Of a stretch of DNA of 64,000 nt, positions 42,785 through 53,301 are shown piece by piece (positions within the stretch are counted from its first letter, which is position 1; every line of letters starts with the position of its first letter). Source of the stretch: Thermincola ferriacetica (lineage in GTDB: Bacteria > Bacillota > Thermincolia > Thermincolales > Thermincolaceae). Location: the NCBI RefSeq assembly GCF_001263415.1, contig NZ_LGTE01000017.1:1-64000 (forward strand), given 5' to 3'. Below the pieces are notes generated by a model. The model had not been told where the DNA came from. It saw only the letters and a list, made by a program, of their open reading frames with translations, and searched no databases. The position numbers and the translations under genes are program-made.

Positions 42785-43455
42785 GTTGTGAGGTAAATAA
42801 CCTGAAATTTAATGCGGACGGACTGATTCCGGCCATTGTGCAGGATGTAAGAAGCAAAGAGGTTTTGATGCTGGCTTACATGAATGCGGAAAGTTTGCAT
42901 AAAACCCTGGAAACCGGCGAAACCTGGTTTTACAGCCGCAGCAGGCAAGAGCTCTGGCACAAAGGGGCAACTTCCGGAAACATTCAAAAGGTTAAAGAGG
43001 TTTTTTATGACTGTGATGCTGATGCGCTGCTGGTTATGGTGGAGCAGCAGGGAGTGGCTTGCCATACCGGCGAAAAAACCTGTTTTCATAACAGAGTGGA
43101 TGGAATTAAGGAAAATCAAGATGTTCAGGGAAATTGCTCACAGGTCAGAAATCAAACTACGGACAGGACAGCAGCGGGAGCAGAGATACTCTACGAGGTA
43201 TATGATGTCATTGCCGACCGTTATGTTGAACGGCCGGAAGGGTCTTATACTACATATCTGTTTAATAAGGGACTGGATAAAATACTGAAAAAAGTGGGGG
43301 AAGAAGCGGCCGAGGTAATAATCGGAGCCAAGAACAGGAACAAGGCAGAGGTGGTTTATGAAGTCGCCGACCTGTTGTATCATCTGCTTGTTCTGCTGAA
43401 GGAACAGGACATCAAACCAGATGATGTGTTTGCGGAATTGGGGAAGAGGCGGTAA
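42781..43455 (+). CDS. hisIE: bifunctional phosphoribosyl-AMP cyclohydrolase / phosphoribosyl-ATP pyrophosphatase
   Basis: This 224-residue fusion carries steps two and three. The HisI half (about 1-110) has [26 protein letters not shown] and the metal site cysteines in [13 protein letters not shown]. The HisE half (about 135-224) has [27 protein letters not shown]. Start: TTG 42781, overlapping the hisF stop (TTGA), after GAGGGGTGG. It is the last gene of the operon and is followed by a terminator. Confidence 0.93.
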   Translation: MSCEVNNLKFNADGLIPAIVQDVRSKEVLMLAYMNAESLHKTLETGETWFYSRSRQELWHKGATSGNIQKVKEVFYDCDADALLVMVEQQGVACHTGEKTCFHNRVDGIKENQDVQGNCSQVRNQTTDRTAAGAEILYEVYDVIADRYVERPEGSYTTYLFNKGLDKILKKVGEEAAEVIIGAKNRNKAEVVYEVADLLYHLLVLLKEQDIKPDDVFAELGKRR

Positions 43456-43473
43456 ACCTGATTGAAAACTTGA

Positions 43474-43514
43474 AAGGGACAGTCCCGGTTAACTGTTGGG
43501 ATTGCCCCTTTTAC
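43474..43514 (+). terminator. terminator of the histidine operon
   Basis: GGGACAGTCCC and GGGATTGCCCC pair (one G-T wobble and mismatch) around GGTTAACTGTT, followed by TTTTACTTTT. Confidence 0.75.
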
Positions 43515-43557
43515 TTTTACCTCACTATAATCGGCCATGGTTATTTTACGAGCCTAC

Positions 43558-45414
43558 TTAAACTTTAAACCTACCGGTCAGGTTCTTTAATGCGGCAGCC
43601 ATTTCAGCCAGTTCTTTCGAAGAAGAAGCTAATACATCGCTGATCGTATACATCTGTTCACTTGAAGCTGTTACCTCCTGGGCGGCAGCAGCACTTTCTT
43701 CGGCAACATAGGCTATGTTCTGGATGGATTTTTTTACTTCATCGCTGTTGGCGGCCATTTTTCCTGTAGCGGATGAATTTTCTTCGGTAACCTGAGCCAC
43801 CACATCTATGGCCTCAACAACCTCTGCGTTCTGATCGGAGATACGCTGGACAGCGTTTGAAATTTTGTGTATTTCGTCATTGGTTCGGGTCACATTGTTT
43901 AATATGCTCTCGAGGGCTTTGCCGGCATCAATGGCAAGATTTGCTCCTGTTTCAACCTCTGTTGTACTCTCATTCATGGCCAGGACGGCTTTGTCAGTGC
44001 CCTGCCTGATATTATTGACCAATTCGGCAATTTCTTTGGTTGCTTTGCTGCTTCGTTCCGCAAGTTTTCTGACTTCATCGGCAACTACCGCAAAACCTTT
44101 TCCGTGTTCACCTGCTCTGGCTGCTTCAATAGCGGCATTTAAGGCCAACAGGTTAGTCTGTTCGGCTATTTCATCTATAACCTGTATTATTTCTCCGATA
44201 TGCTGCGACTGTTCACCAAGTTCTTTAATCTTGTCGGCTGCTTCAAATACCTTGGCTTTGATAGTTTCCATTCCGCCAACAACTTTTTCAACAACTTCAC
44301 TGCCGGCACTGGCAACTTCAGATGTTTCCTCGGCAGTTTTGGCGGCATAACGGGCACTTGCGGCTACTTCCTCCACCTCGGCAACCATTTGGCTGATGGC
44401 CGACGAGGCCCTGTTTACATTGGTTGCCTGTTGATCGGCACCCTGAGCGATTGAATAAATGGCCTGACTGAGCTCGTCAATGCTTTTCACTACTGCGGCA
44501 ATTTCCTGGGTCTGGGTGGTATTACCCTTGGCAACTTCTTCAATTGCTTTGTTTACTTCTTCGTTGGACCTGCTGAGATTACCGGCGTTTTGGGTAAATT
44601 CATTGGCAGTATCGGACAATTTCAGACTGGCAGAAATGATGTCACCGATAATTTCTCTGATATTTGCTACCATTCTGTTGAAGGAAGAAGCCAAGATACC
44701 GAGTTCATCACCGGTGTCAACTTTGAGGTCAACGGTGAGGTCTCCTTTTTCAGCGCGCTCCATGGCATTTTTCAGGCGGAAAAGGGGTGAGGAAATGGTT
44801 CCGGCAATTATCCATGCCAGTACAAAGGCCAGCAGGAGAACAATCAGCCCTGTTATGATCTGTTTGACTATAAATCTGAAGGTAAGGTCATCGAGAAACT
44901 TTTTTGAAATACCGACATACCAGATACCGATTATCTGTCCCTCGGAATTCCGGATAGGCTGATATGCTGTCTGGTATTTCACCCCCACCACATCGGCTTC
45001 ACCGTAATATGGCTCTCCCTTGCCGATAACAATGTCTTCAACTTCCTTGGATACAGTGGTGCCAACTGCCCGTTTGCCGTCTTTTTTTACAGTAGTGGCT
45101 ATCCGGGTATTTCCCTGGAATATGGTGACTGTATCACCTGTCAATTCAGCAATTTTGTCAACTATGGCGAAATTGTCGTTCATCAATTGGGAACCCTTGT
45201 AAAGCTTTCCGTCTTTGATAGCCCAGTTGCCAGGGTATGTTTGGTCAATAATGGCCAGGCCGGTAGCCGAATCTGCTTTGGCTTTCTCCAGTACCGTACT
45301 GACAACTGCTTCCTTCATTGAAAAAACAGTAACCAATGTGATGGGAATAATGCACAAAATTACCAGAGCTACAAAAGCAAACAAAATTTTTTTGCGGATT
45401 GTGATATTCTTCAA
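43558..45414 (-). CDS. methyl-accepting chemotaxis protein with a single-Cache sensor
   Basis: This 618-residue receptor has a transmembrane helix at about 10-32 and a ~150-residue extracytoplasmic sCache-like domain containing [22 protein letters not shown] second helix (about 185-205), a HAMP domain (about 205-260) and a long signalling coiled coil follow. Its hairpin tip reads [31 protein letters not shown] with [15 protein letters not shown]. It would report an unknown ligand to CheA. The start is TTG 45414 with AGGGGGGG upstream. It is monocistronic. Confidence 0.93.
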   Translation of the reverse strand: MKNITIRKKILFAFVALVILCIIPITLVTVFSMKEAVVSTVLEKAKADSATGLAIIDQTYPGNWAIKDGKLYKGSQLMNDNFAIVDKIAELTGDTVTIFQGNTRIATTVKKDGKRAVGTTVSKEVEDIVIGKGEPYYGEADVVGVKYQTAYQPIRNSEGQIIGIWYVGISKKFLDDLTFRFIVKQIITGLIVLLLAFVLAWIIAGTISSPLFRLKNAMERAEKGDLTVDLKVDTGDELGILASSFNRMVANIREIIGDIISASLKLSDTANEFTQNAGNLSRSNEEVNKAIEEVAKGNTTQTQEIAAVVKSIDELSQAIYSIAQGADQQATNVNRASSAISQMVAEVEEVAASARYAAKTAEETSEVASAGSEVVEKVVGGMETIKAKVFEAADKIKELGEQSQHIGEIIQVIDEIAEQTNLLALNAAIEAARAGEHGKGFAVVADEVRKLAERSSKATKEIAELVNNIRQGTDKAVLAMNESTTEVETGANLAIDAGKALESILNNVTRTNDEIHKISNAVQRISDQNAEVVEAIDVVAQVTEENSSATGKMAANSDEVKKSIQNIAYVAEESAAAAQEVTASSEQMYTISDVLASSSKELAEMAAALKNLTGRFKV

Positions 45415-45677
45415 AAAAACCCCCCCTGTTGAAAACCCCCTGTTAGGAACGTTTTCCTGTTTTTCTGTTATGCGGGTCTTTACATATCACCTCCCGCGGA
45501 AACTACTACAAGGGATAACTGGCTTGGTAGTTTGTAAATATCGAAAAATTAAACTAATACCAAATTTCGACAAAAAAATACTAATTCCTGCAAAATTCAG
45601 TTCATTGGAAAAAAGTTGTTATACATAAATTTAAATCAACTGTAAAAACTAGAAAAAAATATCAAGGAGGCGATTTT
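45415..45677. other. divergent intergenic region with RBS-ATG-TAA motif
   Basis: On the minus strand GGGAGGTGAT is followed by ATG TAA (45485-45480), a start-stop pair about 66 nt upstream of the chemotaxis receptor start. The region also holds a repeated CAGGGGG tract next to the receptor start. The rest is AT-rich, with no clear promoter on either strand. Confidence 0.4.
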
Positions 45678-46199
45678 ATGGTAATGATGGGCGACCCCTT
45701 TGTGGGTAATGTGCCAAAGAAACTCTCCAGGGAAGAGTTGATACAGGCTTTGAGAGTGGACATTGCCGGGGAACTGGAAGCGATTATGGGCTATGATGCT
45801 CACGCGATGGCTACTGATGACCAGCGGGTAAAAACCATATTGTATTCCATTCGGGACGAGGAACGCCAGCATGTGGGAGAACTGCTGCGTTTGATGGAAA
45901 TTCTGGATTCCCAGGAAGCGCAGTTTCTGGCCAAAGGCCGCCAGGAAGTGGAGCAACTGCTCAACCAAAAGGGGCAAACGAGACAACCTTACCAGATGCA
46001 GCAGGGACAGCAGGCCAGGCAACCTGCCCAGTCCCAGCAATACCAATACAGCCCTTACACGCTGCCCGGCATGCAAACGGGCCATATATTTCAGGAGCAG
46101 GTACAGGGTCAGCAAACCCCACAGTGGAACCAGGCCCAGCACCAGAACCAGAACCAGAACCAGAACTTTAACCGGCACCATGGGGGTACAGACCACTAA
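45678..46199 (+). CDS. ferritin-like protein with a Gln/Asn-rich C-terminal tail
   Basis: This is a 173-residue protein. Residues about 15-95 form a ferritin-like two-helix unit with carboxylate motifs AGELEAIMGYDAHA and IRDEERQHVGELLRLME (ExxY … EExxH), similar in layout to half-ferritins such as encapsulated ferritins. Residues about 100-173 are a disordered tail of Gln, Asn, Pro and Tyr, ending in repeated NQNQNQNQ and a His-rich end. No encapsulin-targeting peptide is visible. The function of the tail is unknown: adhesion, condensation or metal binding are possible. AAGGAGG precedes the ATG, and a terminator follows, so it is monocistronic. Confidence 0.75.
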   Translation: MVMMGDPFVGNVPKKLSREELIQALRVDIAGELEAIMGYDAHAMATDDQRVKTILYSIRDEERQHVGELLRLMEILDSQEAQFLAKGRQEVEQLLNQKGQTRQPYQMQQGQQARQPAQSQQYQYSPYTLPGMQTGHIFQEQVQGQQTPQWNQAQHQNQNQNQNFNRHHGGTDH

Positions 46200-46237
46200 T
46201 GATTAAGCAACCGGTCCTAATTTATGTTGTTGTTGAT

Positions 46238-46268
46238 AACCTCTCTCTTTTCGGGAGAGGTTGTTTTT
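46238..46268 (+). terminator. terminator of the ferritin-like gene
   Basis: AACCTCTC (46238-46245) pairs with GAGAGGTT (46255-46262) around CTTTTCGG, followed by GTTTTTG. Confidence 0.85.
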
Positions 46269-46294
46269 GCTTAAGGTTAAATTTTGGCTATAAT
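46267..46294 (+). promoter_or_regulatory. promoter of the TauE/SafE gene
   Basis: TTGCTT (46267-46272), a 16-bp spacer and TATAAT (46289-46294). A second TATAAT lies at 46299-46304. Confidence 0.6.
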
Positions 46295-46336
46295 GTGATA
46301 TAATAAAAAAAAAACGCAGCCAAGTAGGTGGAGGAA

Positions 46337-47107
46337 ATGCAGGAGTTATTTTTGTTGTTTATCGTCGGTATATTAAGTGGCATTTTTGGTGCGCTGTTGG
46401 GGTTAGGTGGGGGCTTTATACTGATTCCGGCCCTCACTATTGTTTTGGGTTTACCCATGCATCAAGCTATAGGCATCAGTCTGATCAGTGTAATAGCCAC
46501 ATCGACGGGAGCAGCCAGCCTTTACGTCAGGGAGGGCAAGGCTGACATCAGGTTGGGCATGGTATTGGAATTGAGTACTACTATTGGAGCTATTGCGGGG
46601 GCTTTAATAGCCAATATGGTTGACGGTTCTACCTTGCAGATATTATTTGGCCTCTTGTTGTTATATAATGCAGTTTCTATGGTCAGGCACCGGGAAACGG
46701 CAGCGGCATCGGTCAATAGCGCCGGACGGTATTCCCGCTTGCCGGCAGGCCTTGCCGCATCCGGGCTGGCCGGGGTTTTGTCTGGCTTATTGGGTATTGG
46801 CGGCGGATTGATAAAAATTCCGGCCATGTATATTTTGATGGGGGTTCCTTTAAAAAGGGCTGTAGCCACAAGTAATTTTATGATCGGGGTTACTGCCTCG
46901 GCCAGCGGTTTTATCTTCTTTTTTCGTGGGTTGATTGACCCTGTTACCGCAGCGCCTTCAGCCCTGGGGGTTTTTCTGGGCGCCCGGCTGGGAACCCGTT
47001 TCAATGACAAAATTTCTGTGGCCGGCCTGAAAAAAGTATTTGTCGTCATCTTTTTATACCTGGCTGCAGACATGATATTAAAGGGGTTGGGGGTTAAGCT
47101 ATGGTAA
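46337..47107 (+). CDS. TauE/SafE-family sulfite/anion permease
   Basis: This is a protein of about 256 residues with eight transmembrane helices. The duplicated family signature occurs as GALLGLGGGFILIPALTI near the N-terminus and LSGLLGIGGGLIKIPAMYI in the second half. Family members export sulfite, sulfoacetate or related anions, or act in sulfur and organic acid transport; the substrate here cannot be told. It overlaps the next small membrane gene by 7 bp. The start is uncertain: GTG 46328 and ATG 46337 are in frame, and GGAGG is close to both. Confidence 0.88.
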   Translation: MQELFLLFIVGILSGIFGALLGLGGGFILIPALTIVLGLPMHQAIGISLISVIATSTGAASLYVREGKADIRLGMVLELSTTIGAIAGALIANMVDGSTLQILFGLLLLYNAVSMVRHRETAAASVNSAGRYSRLPAGLAASGLAGVLSGLLGIGGGLIKIPAMYILMGVPLKRAVATSNFMIGVTASASGFIFFFRGLIDPVTAAPSALGVFLGARLGTRFNDKISVAGLKKVFVVIFLYLAADMILKGLGVKLW

Positions 47108-47406
47108 ATCGTAATCAGGTCAATGTGAAGCTTAACAGTATTGTCAGCCAGGTATTGTCTGTCGGTTATTATGTCAGCATAATCATTACTCTGGCCGGGT
47201 TGATTCTCCATTTGGCCGGAGCGGGATCCTGGGCTGTTACAGTTATAAAAGCCGGTTTGTTCATCCTTTTGGCTACGCCGTTGTTGCGGGTGGTTACAGC
47301 CGTTCTTGTTTTTTATTTCATCGAGCAGGACAAAAAATATGCCCTGATTTCTCTGGCCGTACTTTTAATCCTGACGGTAAGTATTTTTATCGGCCGGGAG
47401 TTTTAG
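47101..47406 (+). CDS. DUF1634-type small membrane protein
   Basis: This 101-residue protein has three transmembrane helices (about 17-40, 45-73, 78-98). Proteins of this size and topology, DUF1634 in type, are commonly encoded next to TauE/SafE permeases and may form part of the transporter. The ATG overlaps the permease stop region. No motif gives an activity. Confidence 0.75.
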   Translation: MVNRNQVNVKLNSIVSQVLSVGYYVSIIITLAGLILHLAGAGSWAVTVIKAGLFILLATPLLRVVTAVLVFYFIEQDKKYALISLAVLLILTVSIFIGREF

Positions 47407-47526
47407 GAGGAAACAGGCTCCCTGGCAGCGAACTTCAGTGATAAGTAATCCCAATCTAATGGTGCAACAATTACACGGTGGAGAACTACAATTAGTCACT
47501 TTTGACATATTCAGGGAGGGAAAGTT

Positions 47527-49752
47527 TTGACTGGAGCTAATTTGAATCCGGAACAAAAGGAAGCTGTAGAATGGACGGAAGGACCGCTGCTTATTCTGGC
47601 CGGAGCGGGAAGCGGTAAAACAAGGGTGTTAACCTATCGGATAGCCCATTTAATACATAGGAAAGGGGTATTCCCCCGCAACATCCTGGCTATTACTTTT
47701 ACCAATAAGGCTGCTCAGGAAATGAAAGAGCGGGTGGAACGCTTTTTGGGATATGATTCGCGGGACCTTTGGGTTTGTACTTTTCATTCGGCCTGTGTGC
47801 GTATTCTGAGAATGGAAATAGAGAAACTAGGGTATGGCCGGAATTTTGTAATTTACGATTCGGCAGACCAACAAACTTTACTGAAAAACTGTTTAAAGGA
47901 ATTGAACATTGACGATAAAAAATATCCTCCCCGGGCCATGCAAGTTTTGATTAGTCAGGCCAAGAACGGCTTGCAGGACCCGGCGGCTTTTAAGCGGCAG
48001 GCCCAGGACTATTACCAGGAGGTCGGGGCGCGGGTTTATGAACTGTACCAGCACAAGCTAAAGGAAAATAATGCCATGGATTTTGACGACCTGATCATGA
48101 AAACCGTTGAGCTGTTTGAAAAGTTTGCGCAGGTTCTGGATTATTATCAGGAAAGGTTTAAATACATTTTAGTGGACGAATACCAGGATACCAACCACGC
48201 CCAATACAGGCTGATCAGGCTGTTGGCAGCCAAATACAGAAACCTGTGTGTTGTCGGAGACGACGACCAGTCGGTATACGGGTGGCGCGGAGCCGATATT
48301 CAGAATATCCTTGATTTCGAGCGGGATTACCCGGAAGCTAGGGTAATCAAATTGGAACAGAATTACCGCTCCACAAAAAACATCCTGGCGGCGGCAAATC
48401 ACGTGGTCAAAAGGAATATAGGGCGGAAAGAAAAATCCCTGTGGACGGAAAATGAGGAAGGCCTGCTGCCTGTATTTTTCAGGGCCCAGGACCAATACCA
48501 GGAGGCCTATTATATAGCTGAACGCATTTATCGCCTGCATCTTGAAGAGGACAGGCCTTACCGTGATTTTGCCGTACTTTACAGGACCAACGCCCAATCC
48601 AGGGTAATTGAGGAAGTTTTCATCAAGAATGGGATTCCGTATACCATCGTAGGCGGTTTGAAGTTTTATGAGCGTAAGGAGATAAAGGACATCCTGGCTT
48701 ACCTTCGTGTGATATCCAACCCGGCCGATAACATTAGCCTACAGCGGATTATCAATGTGCCCAGGCGGGGGATCGGTGACACCACTATGGGTAAGATTGC
48801 AGAATATGCCAATTACCAGGGAATTTCGCATTACGAGGCGCTGATCCGGGCAGAGGAAATACCGGGGCTTACAGGAAGGTCACTGTCAACGGTAAAGAAT
48901 TTTGGCCAATTGATAGAAGCTTTTAGGCAGCAGGCCCGGCATTATTCTGTAACTGAACTGGTTAATGAAGTGTTGCAGCAAACGGGGTATATTCGGGAAC
49001 TGGAAGCAGAAAAAAGCGTAGAAGCGCAAACCCGCCTGGAGAATATTAAGGAATTCCTATCAGTGACCAAGGAATTTGACGCCAGGGCCGCTGAAAACCG
49101 GTTGGAAGACTTTCTGGCGGAGGTATCACTGATTTCCGATGTGGATGAATATACGGAAGGGGCCGATGCCGTGGTGTTGATGACACTGCATAGCGCCAAG
49201 GGCCTGGAGTTTCCCGTGGTGTTTATTGCCGGTATGGAAGAGGGAATCTTCCCACATTCCCGGGCAATGCTGGACAACAGCCAGTTGGAAGAGGAACGCC
49301 GCCTGTGTTACGTAGGGATTACCAGGGCCAAAGAACGGTTATACCTTACGGCTGCCTGGGAAAGGAACCTTTTCGGTAACACCATGTTTAACCCTGTATC
49401 GAGATTTATAGAGGAGATACCCCCTGCTTTACTGGATACGGAAGGCGGCGAAAAGCGCCGTCACGAACGGGAGTCCCGGGAAATGTTCCGGGGTTCACGG
49501 GACAAAGACTGGCGGAGCTCTTTTGCTGACAGGGCCCATGTTTCGCCCGTAGGAAGTTACAAAATAGAGGACAGGCCAAAAGAAAGTTTCTTTGACCTGG
49601 GTGATAAAGTACAGCATAGCAAATGGGGCGTGGGCGTGGTTGTTGCCGTCAACGGCAAGGGGGAAGATGCTGAATTGAGTATCGCTTTTCCCGACCTGGG
49701 TATTAAAAAGCTGATGGTACGATACGCACCCTTGAAGAAGGTTTCGGGATAA
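47527..49752 (+). CDS. pcrA: UvrD/PcrA superfamily 1A DNA helicase
   Basis: This 741-residue helicase has Walker A LAGAGSGKTRVLTYRIAH (about 23-40), motif Ia ITFTNKAAQEMKERV, motif II VDEYQDTN, motif III VVGDDDQSVYGWRGAD, motif IV VIKLEQNYRST, motif V VVLMTLHSAKGLEFPVVF and motif VI EERRLCYVGITRAKERLYL. A C-terminal Tudor-like tail (GDKVQHSKWGVGVVVAVNG) is the PcrA-type RNA polymerase-contacting segment. The start is TTG 47527 with AGGGAGGG upstream. It sits before amj and ligA; PcrA and LigA are commonly adjacent in Firmicutes. Confidence 0.95.
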   Translation: MTGANLNPEQKEAVEWTEGPLLILAGAGSGKTRVLTYRIAHLIHRKGVFPRNILAITFTNKAAQEMKERVERFLGYDSRDLWVCTFHSACVRILRMEIEKLGYGRNFVIYDSADQQTLLKNCLKELNIDDKKYPPRAMQVLISQAKNGLQDPAAFKRQAQDYYQEVGARVYELYQHKLKENNAMDFDDLIMKTVELFEKFAQVLDYYQERFKYILVDEYQDTNHAQYRLIRLLAAKYRNLCVVGDDDQSVYGWRGADIQNILDFERDYPEARVIKLEQNYRSTKNILAAANHVVKRNIGRKEKSLWTENEEGLLPVFFRAQDQYQEAYYIAERIYRLHLEEDRPYRDFAVLYRTNAQSRVIEEVFIKNGIPYTIVGGLKFYERKEIKDILAYLRVISNPADNISLQRIINVPRRGIGDTTMGKIAEYANYQGISHYEALIRAEEIPGLTGRSLSTVKNFGQLIEAFRQQARHYSVTELVNEVLQQTGYIRELEAEKSVEAQTRLENIKEFLSVTKEFDARAAENRLEDFLAEVSLISDVDEYTEGADAVVLMTLHSAKGLEFPVVFIAGMEEGIFPHSRAMLDNSQLEEERRLCYVGITRAKERLYLTAAWERNLFGNTMFNPVSRFIEEIPPALLDTEGGEKRRHERESREMFRGSRDKDWRSSFADRAHVSPVGSYKIEDRPKESFFDLGDKVQHSKWGVGVVVAVNGKGEDAELSIAFPDLGIKKLMVRYAPLKKVSG

Positions 49753-49795
49753 AAATATCTTTGGTGGGTGTGCAGTTCCGGGAAGTTGGTGAAGC

Positions 49796-50620
49796 ATGGC
49801 TATTACGCATCGTCTGTGGCTTGTTCTGGTTTTGACGGCCTTAATACATTTAATCAATACGCTTGGCTATTCTGTCCGCCTGGCTGGAGTGCGGACCCAG
49901 CGGCTGGCCTTGGCTTTTTCCCTGTGGAACGTCATATTTCTGGTCTCCAGCACGGCCAATACCATTCAGGCGCCATTGATGGGTAAAATAATTGACCGGG
50001 CCGGCGCCATGGTGGCTGTCAACCGGCAGGAGGTTTTACTGGCCGTTAGCCGGGAAATGAGATTGGTGCTTTTGGCCGCTACCGTCGGGACTATCCTGGG
50101 GACGATTATGATACCCAGTTTTGTCAGGATTTTTACTAAAGGAATCTTTCTCTTTGAACGGGTTGGTTCTGTACCAGGAATGGTTAAGATGCTGTTGAGC
50201 CCGCAAAAAATCAAAAGCCTATTGGGCGCCGTCAGGTTGCCTGGCAAAAAACAGATTGCGCATATTTCGCGGCAAAAGATACCTAAGCGGATTGTTGTTT
50301 TAAATATTCTGGTTACGGGAATTTACACGACGGGTGTCTTGTCTGCTCTTTACGCGGGGCTGATGGATATAAATCATGTCAGGACGGCCACCAATATGAC
50401 CGGCATTATTAACGGGCTTGCGACGGTTTTGGGGGTTACTGTCATAGACCCCAAGGTGGCATCCATTACCGACCAGGCTGCCAGAGGGTTGCGGGCAGAG
50501 GCTGATGTTAAAGACATGACTGTTTATCTTGCTCTCAGCCGGATTGGCGGGACTATCCTCGCCCAGGCGATTTTCTTTCCTGCCGCCTGGTTTATTGTAC
50601 AGGTGGCTAAATTGATCTAG
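49796..50620 (+). CDS. amj: Amj-type lipid II flippase
   Basis: This 274-residue membrane protein resembles B. subtilis Amj (YdaH), an alternative lipid II flippase that can replace MurJ. The recognisable elements are LIHLINTLGYSVRLAGVRT at the N-terminus, NVIFLVSSTANTIQAPLMGK and a C-terminal GIINGLATVLGVTVIDPKVA. It has about six transmembrane helices. It lies 43 bp downstream of pcrA and 68 bp upstream of ligA, so it is probably co-transcribed with these DNA repair genes. The function is inferred from family resemblance. Confidence 0.85.
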   Translation: MAITHRLWLVLVLTALIHLINTLGYSVRLAGVRTQRLALAFSLWNVIFLVSSTANTIQAPLMGKIIDRAGAMVAVNRQEVLLAVSREMRLVLLAATVGTILGTIMIPSFVRIFTKGIFLFERVGSVPGMVKMLLSPQKIKSLLGAVRLPGKKQIAHISRQKIPKRIVVLNILVTGIYTTGVLSALYAGLMDINHVRTATNMTGIINGLATVLGVTVIDPKVASITDQAARGLRAEADVKDMTVYLALSRIGGTILAQAIFFPAAWFIVQVAKLI

Positions 50621-50640
50621 CTTTCGAAACAACAGGTTGA

Positions 50641-52692
<2,052 letters not shown>

Positions 52693-52730
52693 TAAAGCAA
52701 GACTCTGGTTAAGATTTTTTAAAAATAATC

Positions 52731-52759
52731 TTGACAAAAATAGTATAGTTTTGTAAAAT
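52731..52759 (+). promoter_or_regulatory. promoter and candidate Rrf2 site of the Rrf2 gene
   Basis: TTGACA (52731-52736), a 17-bp spacer and TAAAAT (52754-52759). The spacer holds TAGTATAGTTTT (52741-52752), the reverse complement of which, AAAACTATACTA, matches the repeats in front of cydA. Confidence 0.65.
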
Positions 52760-52802
52760 GAAAGTACACAAAAACGGTAAACAATTAAGGTGGGAATTGG
52801 TC

Positions 52803-53207
52803 ATGCACATAAACCAGGCAACAGATTATGCATTCAGAGCAGTACTGTTCCTTGCTCAGCAGCCCAAAGGAAAGGTGGTGGAAGCGCAGGTTATTGCCCG
52901 GAAAGAAGTTATTCCCATGCGATTCTTGCTTAAGATTATGCCCTCCCTGATTAAAGCCGGCATTGTCAAGTCGCAGCGCGGGGTGGGCGGCGGATATTAC
53001 CTGGCGAAGGACCCCAGGGATATCAGCTTTTTGGATGTAGTAACGGCTATTGAAGGGCCCGTGGCTATTAACAGGTGCCTCATAGATCCCGAATACTGCA
53101 GCAAAAAAGGTCCTCCTGGCTGCAAAGTGCACAGGGCCCTGGACGGTATTCAGAAAAAGTTGTATAACGAACTGAAAAACCATAACTTTGGCAATCTGAT
53201 AAATTAA
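52803..53207 (+). CDS. Rrf2-family transcriptional regulator with Cys cluster
   Basis: This 134-residue winged-helix protein starts HINQATDYAFRAVLFLAQ and has the recognition helix in PMRFLLKIMPSLIKAGIVKSQRGVGGGYYLA. Three cysteines lie late in the sequence (NRCLIDPEYC…PPGC, spacing C-x6-C-x7-C), as in Fe-S binding members. It could sense oxygen, NO or iron-sulfur state. Start ATG 52803 follows AAGGTGGG; the earlier in-frame ATG 52758 lies in the promoter. It precedes cydAB by 95 bp, and both promoters share a motif. Confidence 0.9.
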   Translation: MHINQATDYAFRAVLFLAQQPKGKVVEAQVIARKEVIPMRFLLKIMPSLIKAGIVKSQRGVGGGYYLAKDPRDISFLDVVTAIEGPVAINRCLIDPEYCSKKGPPGCKVHRALDGIQKKLYNELKNHNFGNLIN

Positions 53208-53220
53208 ATTTTTTTACGTT

Positions 53221-53275
53221 AAAAGTATACTAAAGTAGTGTATAATTTTTACTCCAAAAGTATACCAAAATAGTA
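53221..53275. promoter_or_regulatory. direct-repeat operator and promoter of cydAB
   Basis: Two direct 19-bp repeats, AAAAGTATACTAAAGTAGT (53221-53239) and AAAAGTATACCAAAATAGT (53257-53275), differ at only two positions and flank a TATAAT (53241-53246). The shared core AAAASTATACYA is also found in the Rrf2 promoter. This suggests binding by the Rrf2 regulator, covering the promoter. A weak GTTAAA lies 17 bp before the -10. Confidence 0.75.
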
Positions 53276-53301
53276 AACAATAAAAAATGGGAGGTTATGC
53301 C

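Noticed and set aside
45420-45540. c-di-GMP (GEMM) riboswitch before the chemotaxis receptor
   Set aside because: The conserved GEMM blocks are missing; only a G-rich tract and a start-stop pair are there.
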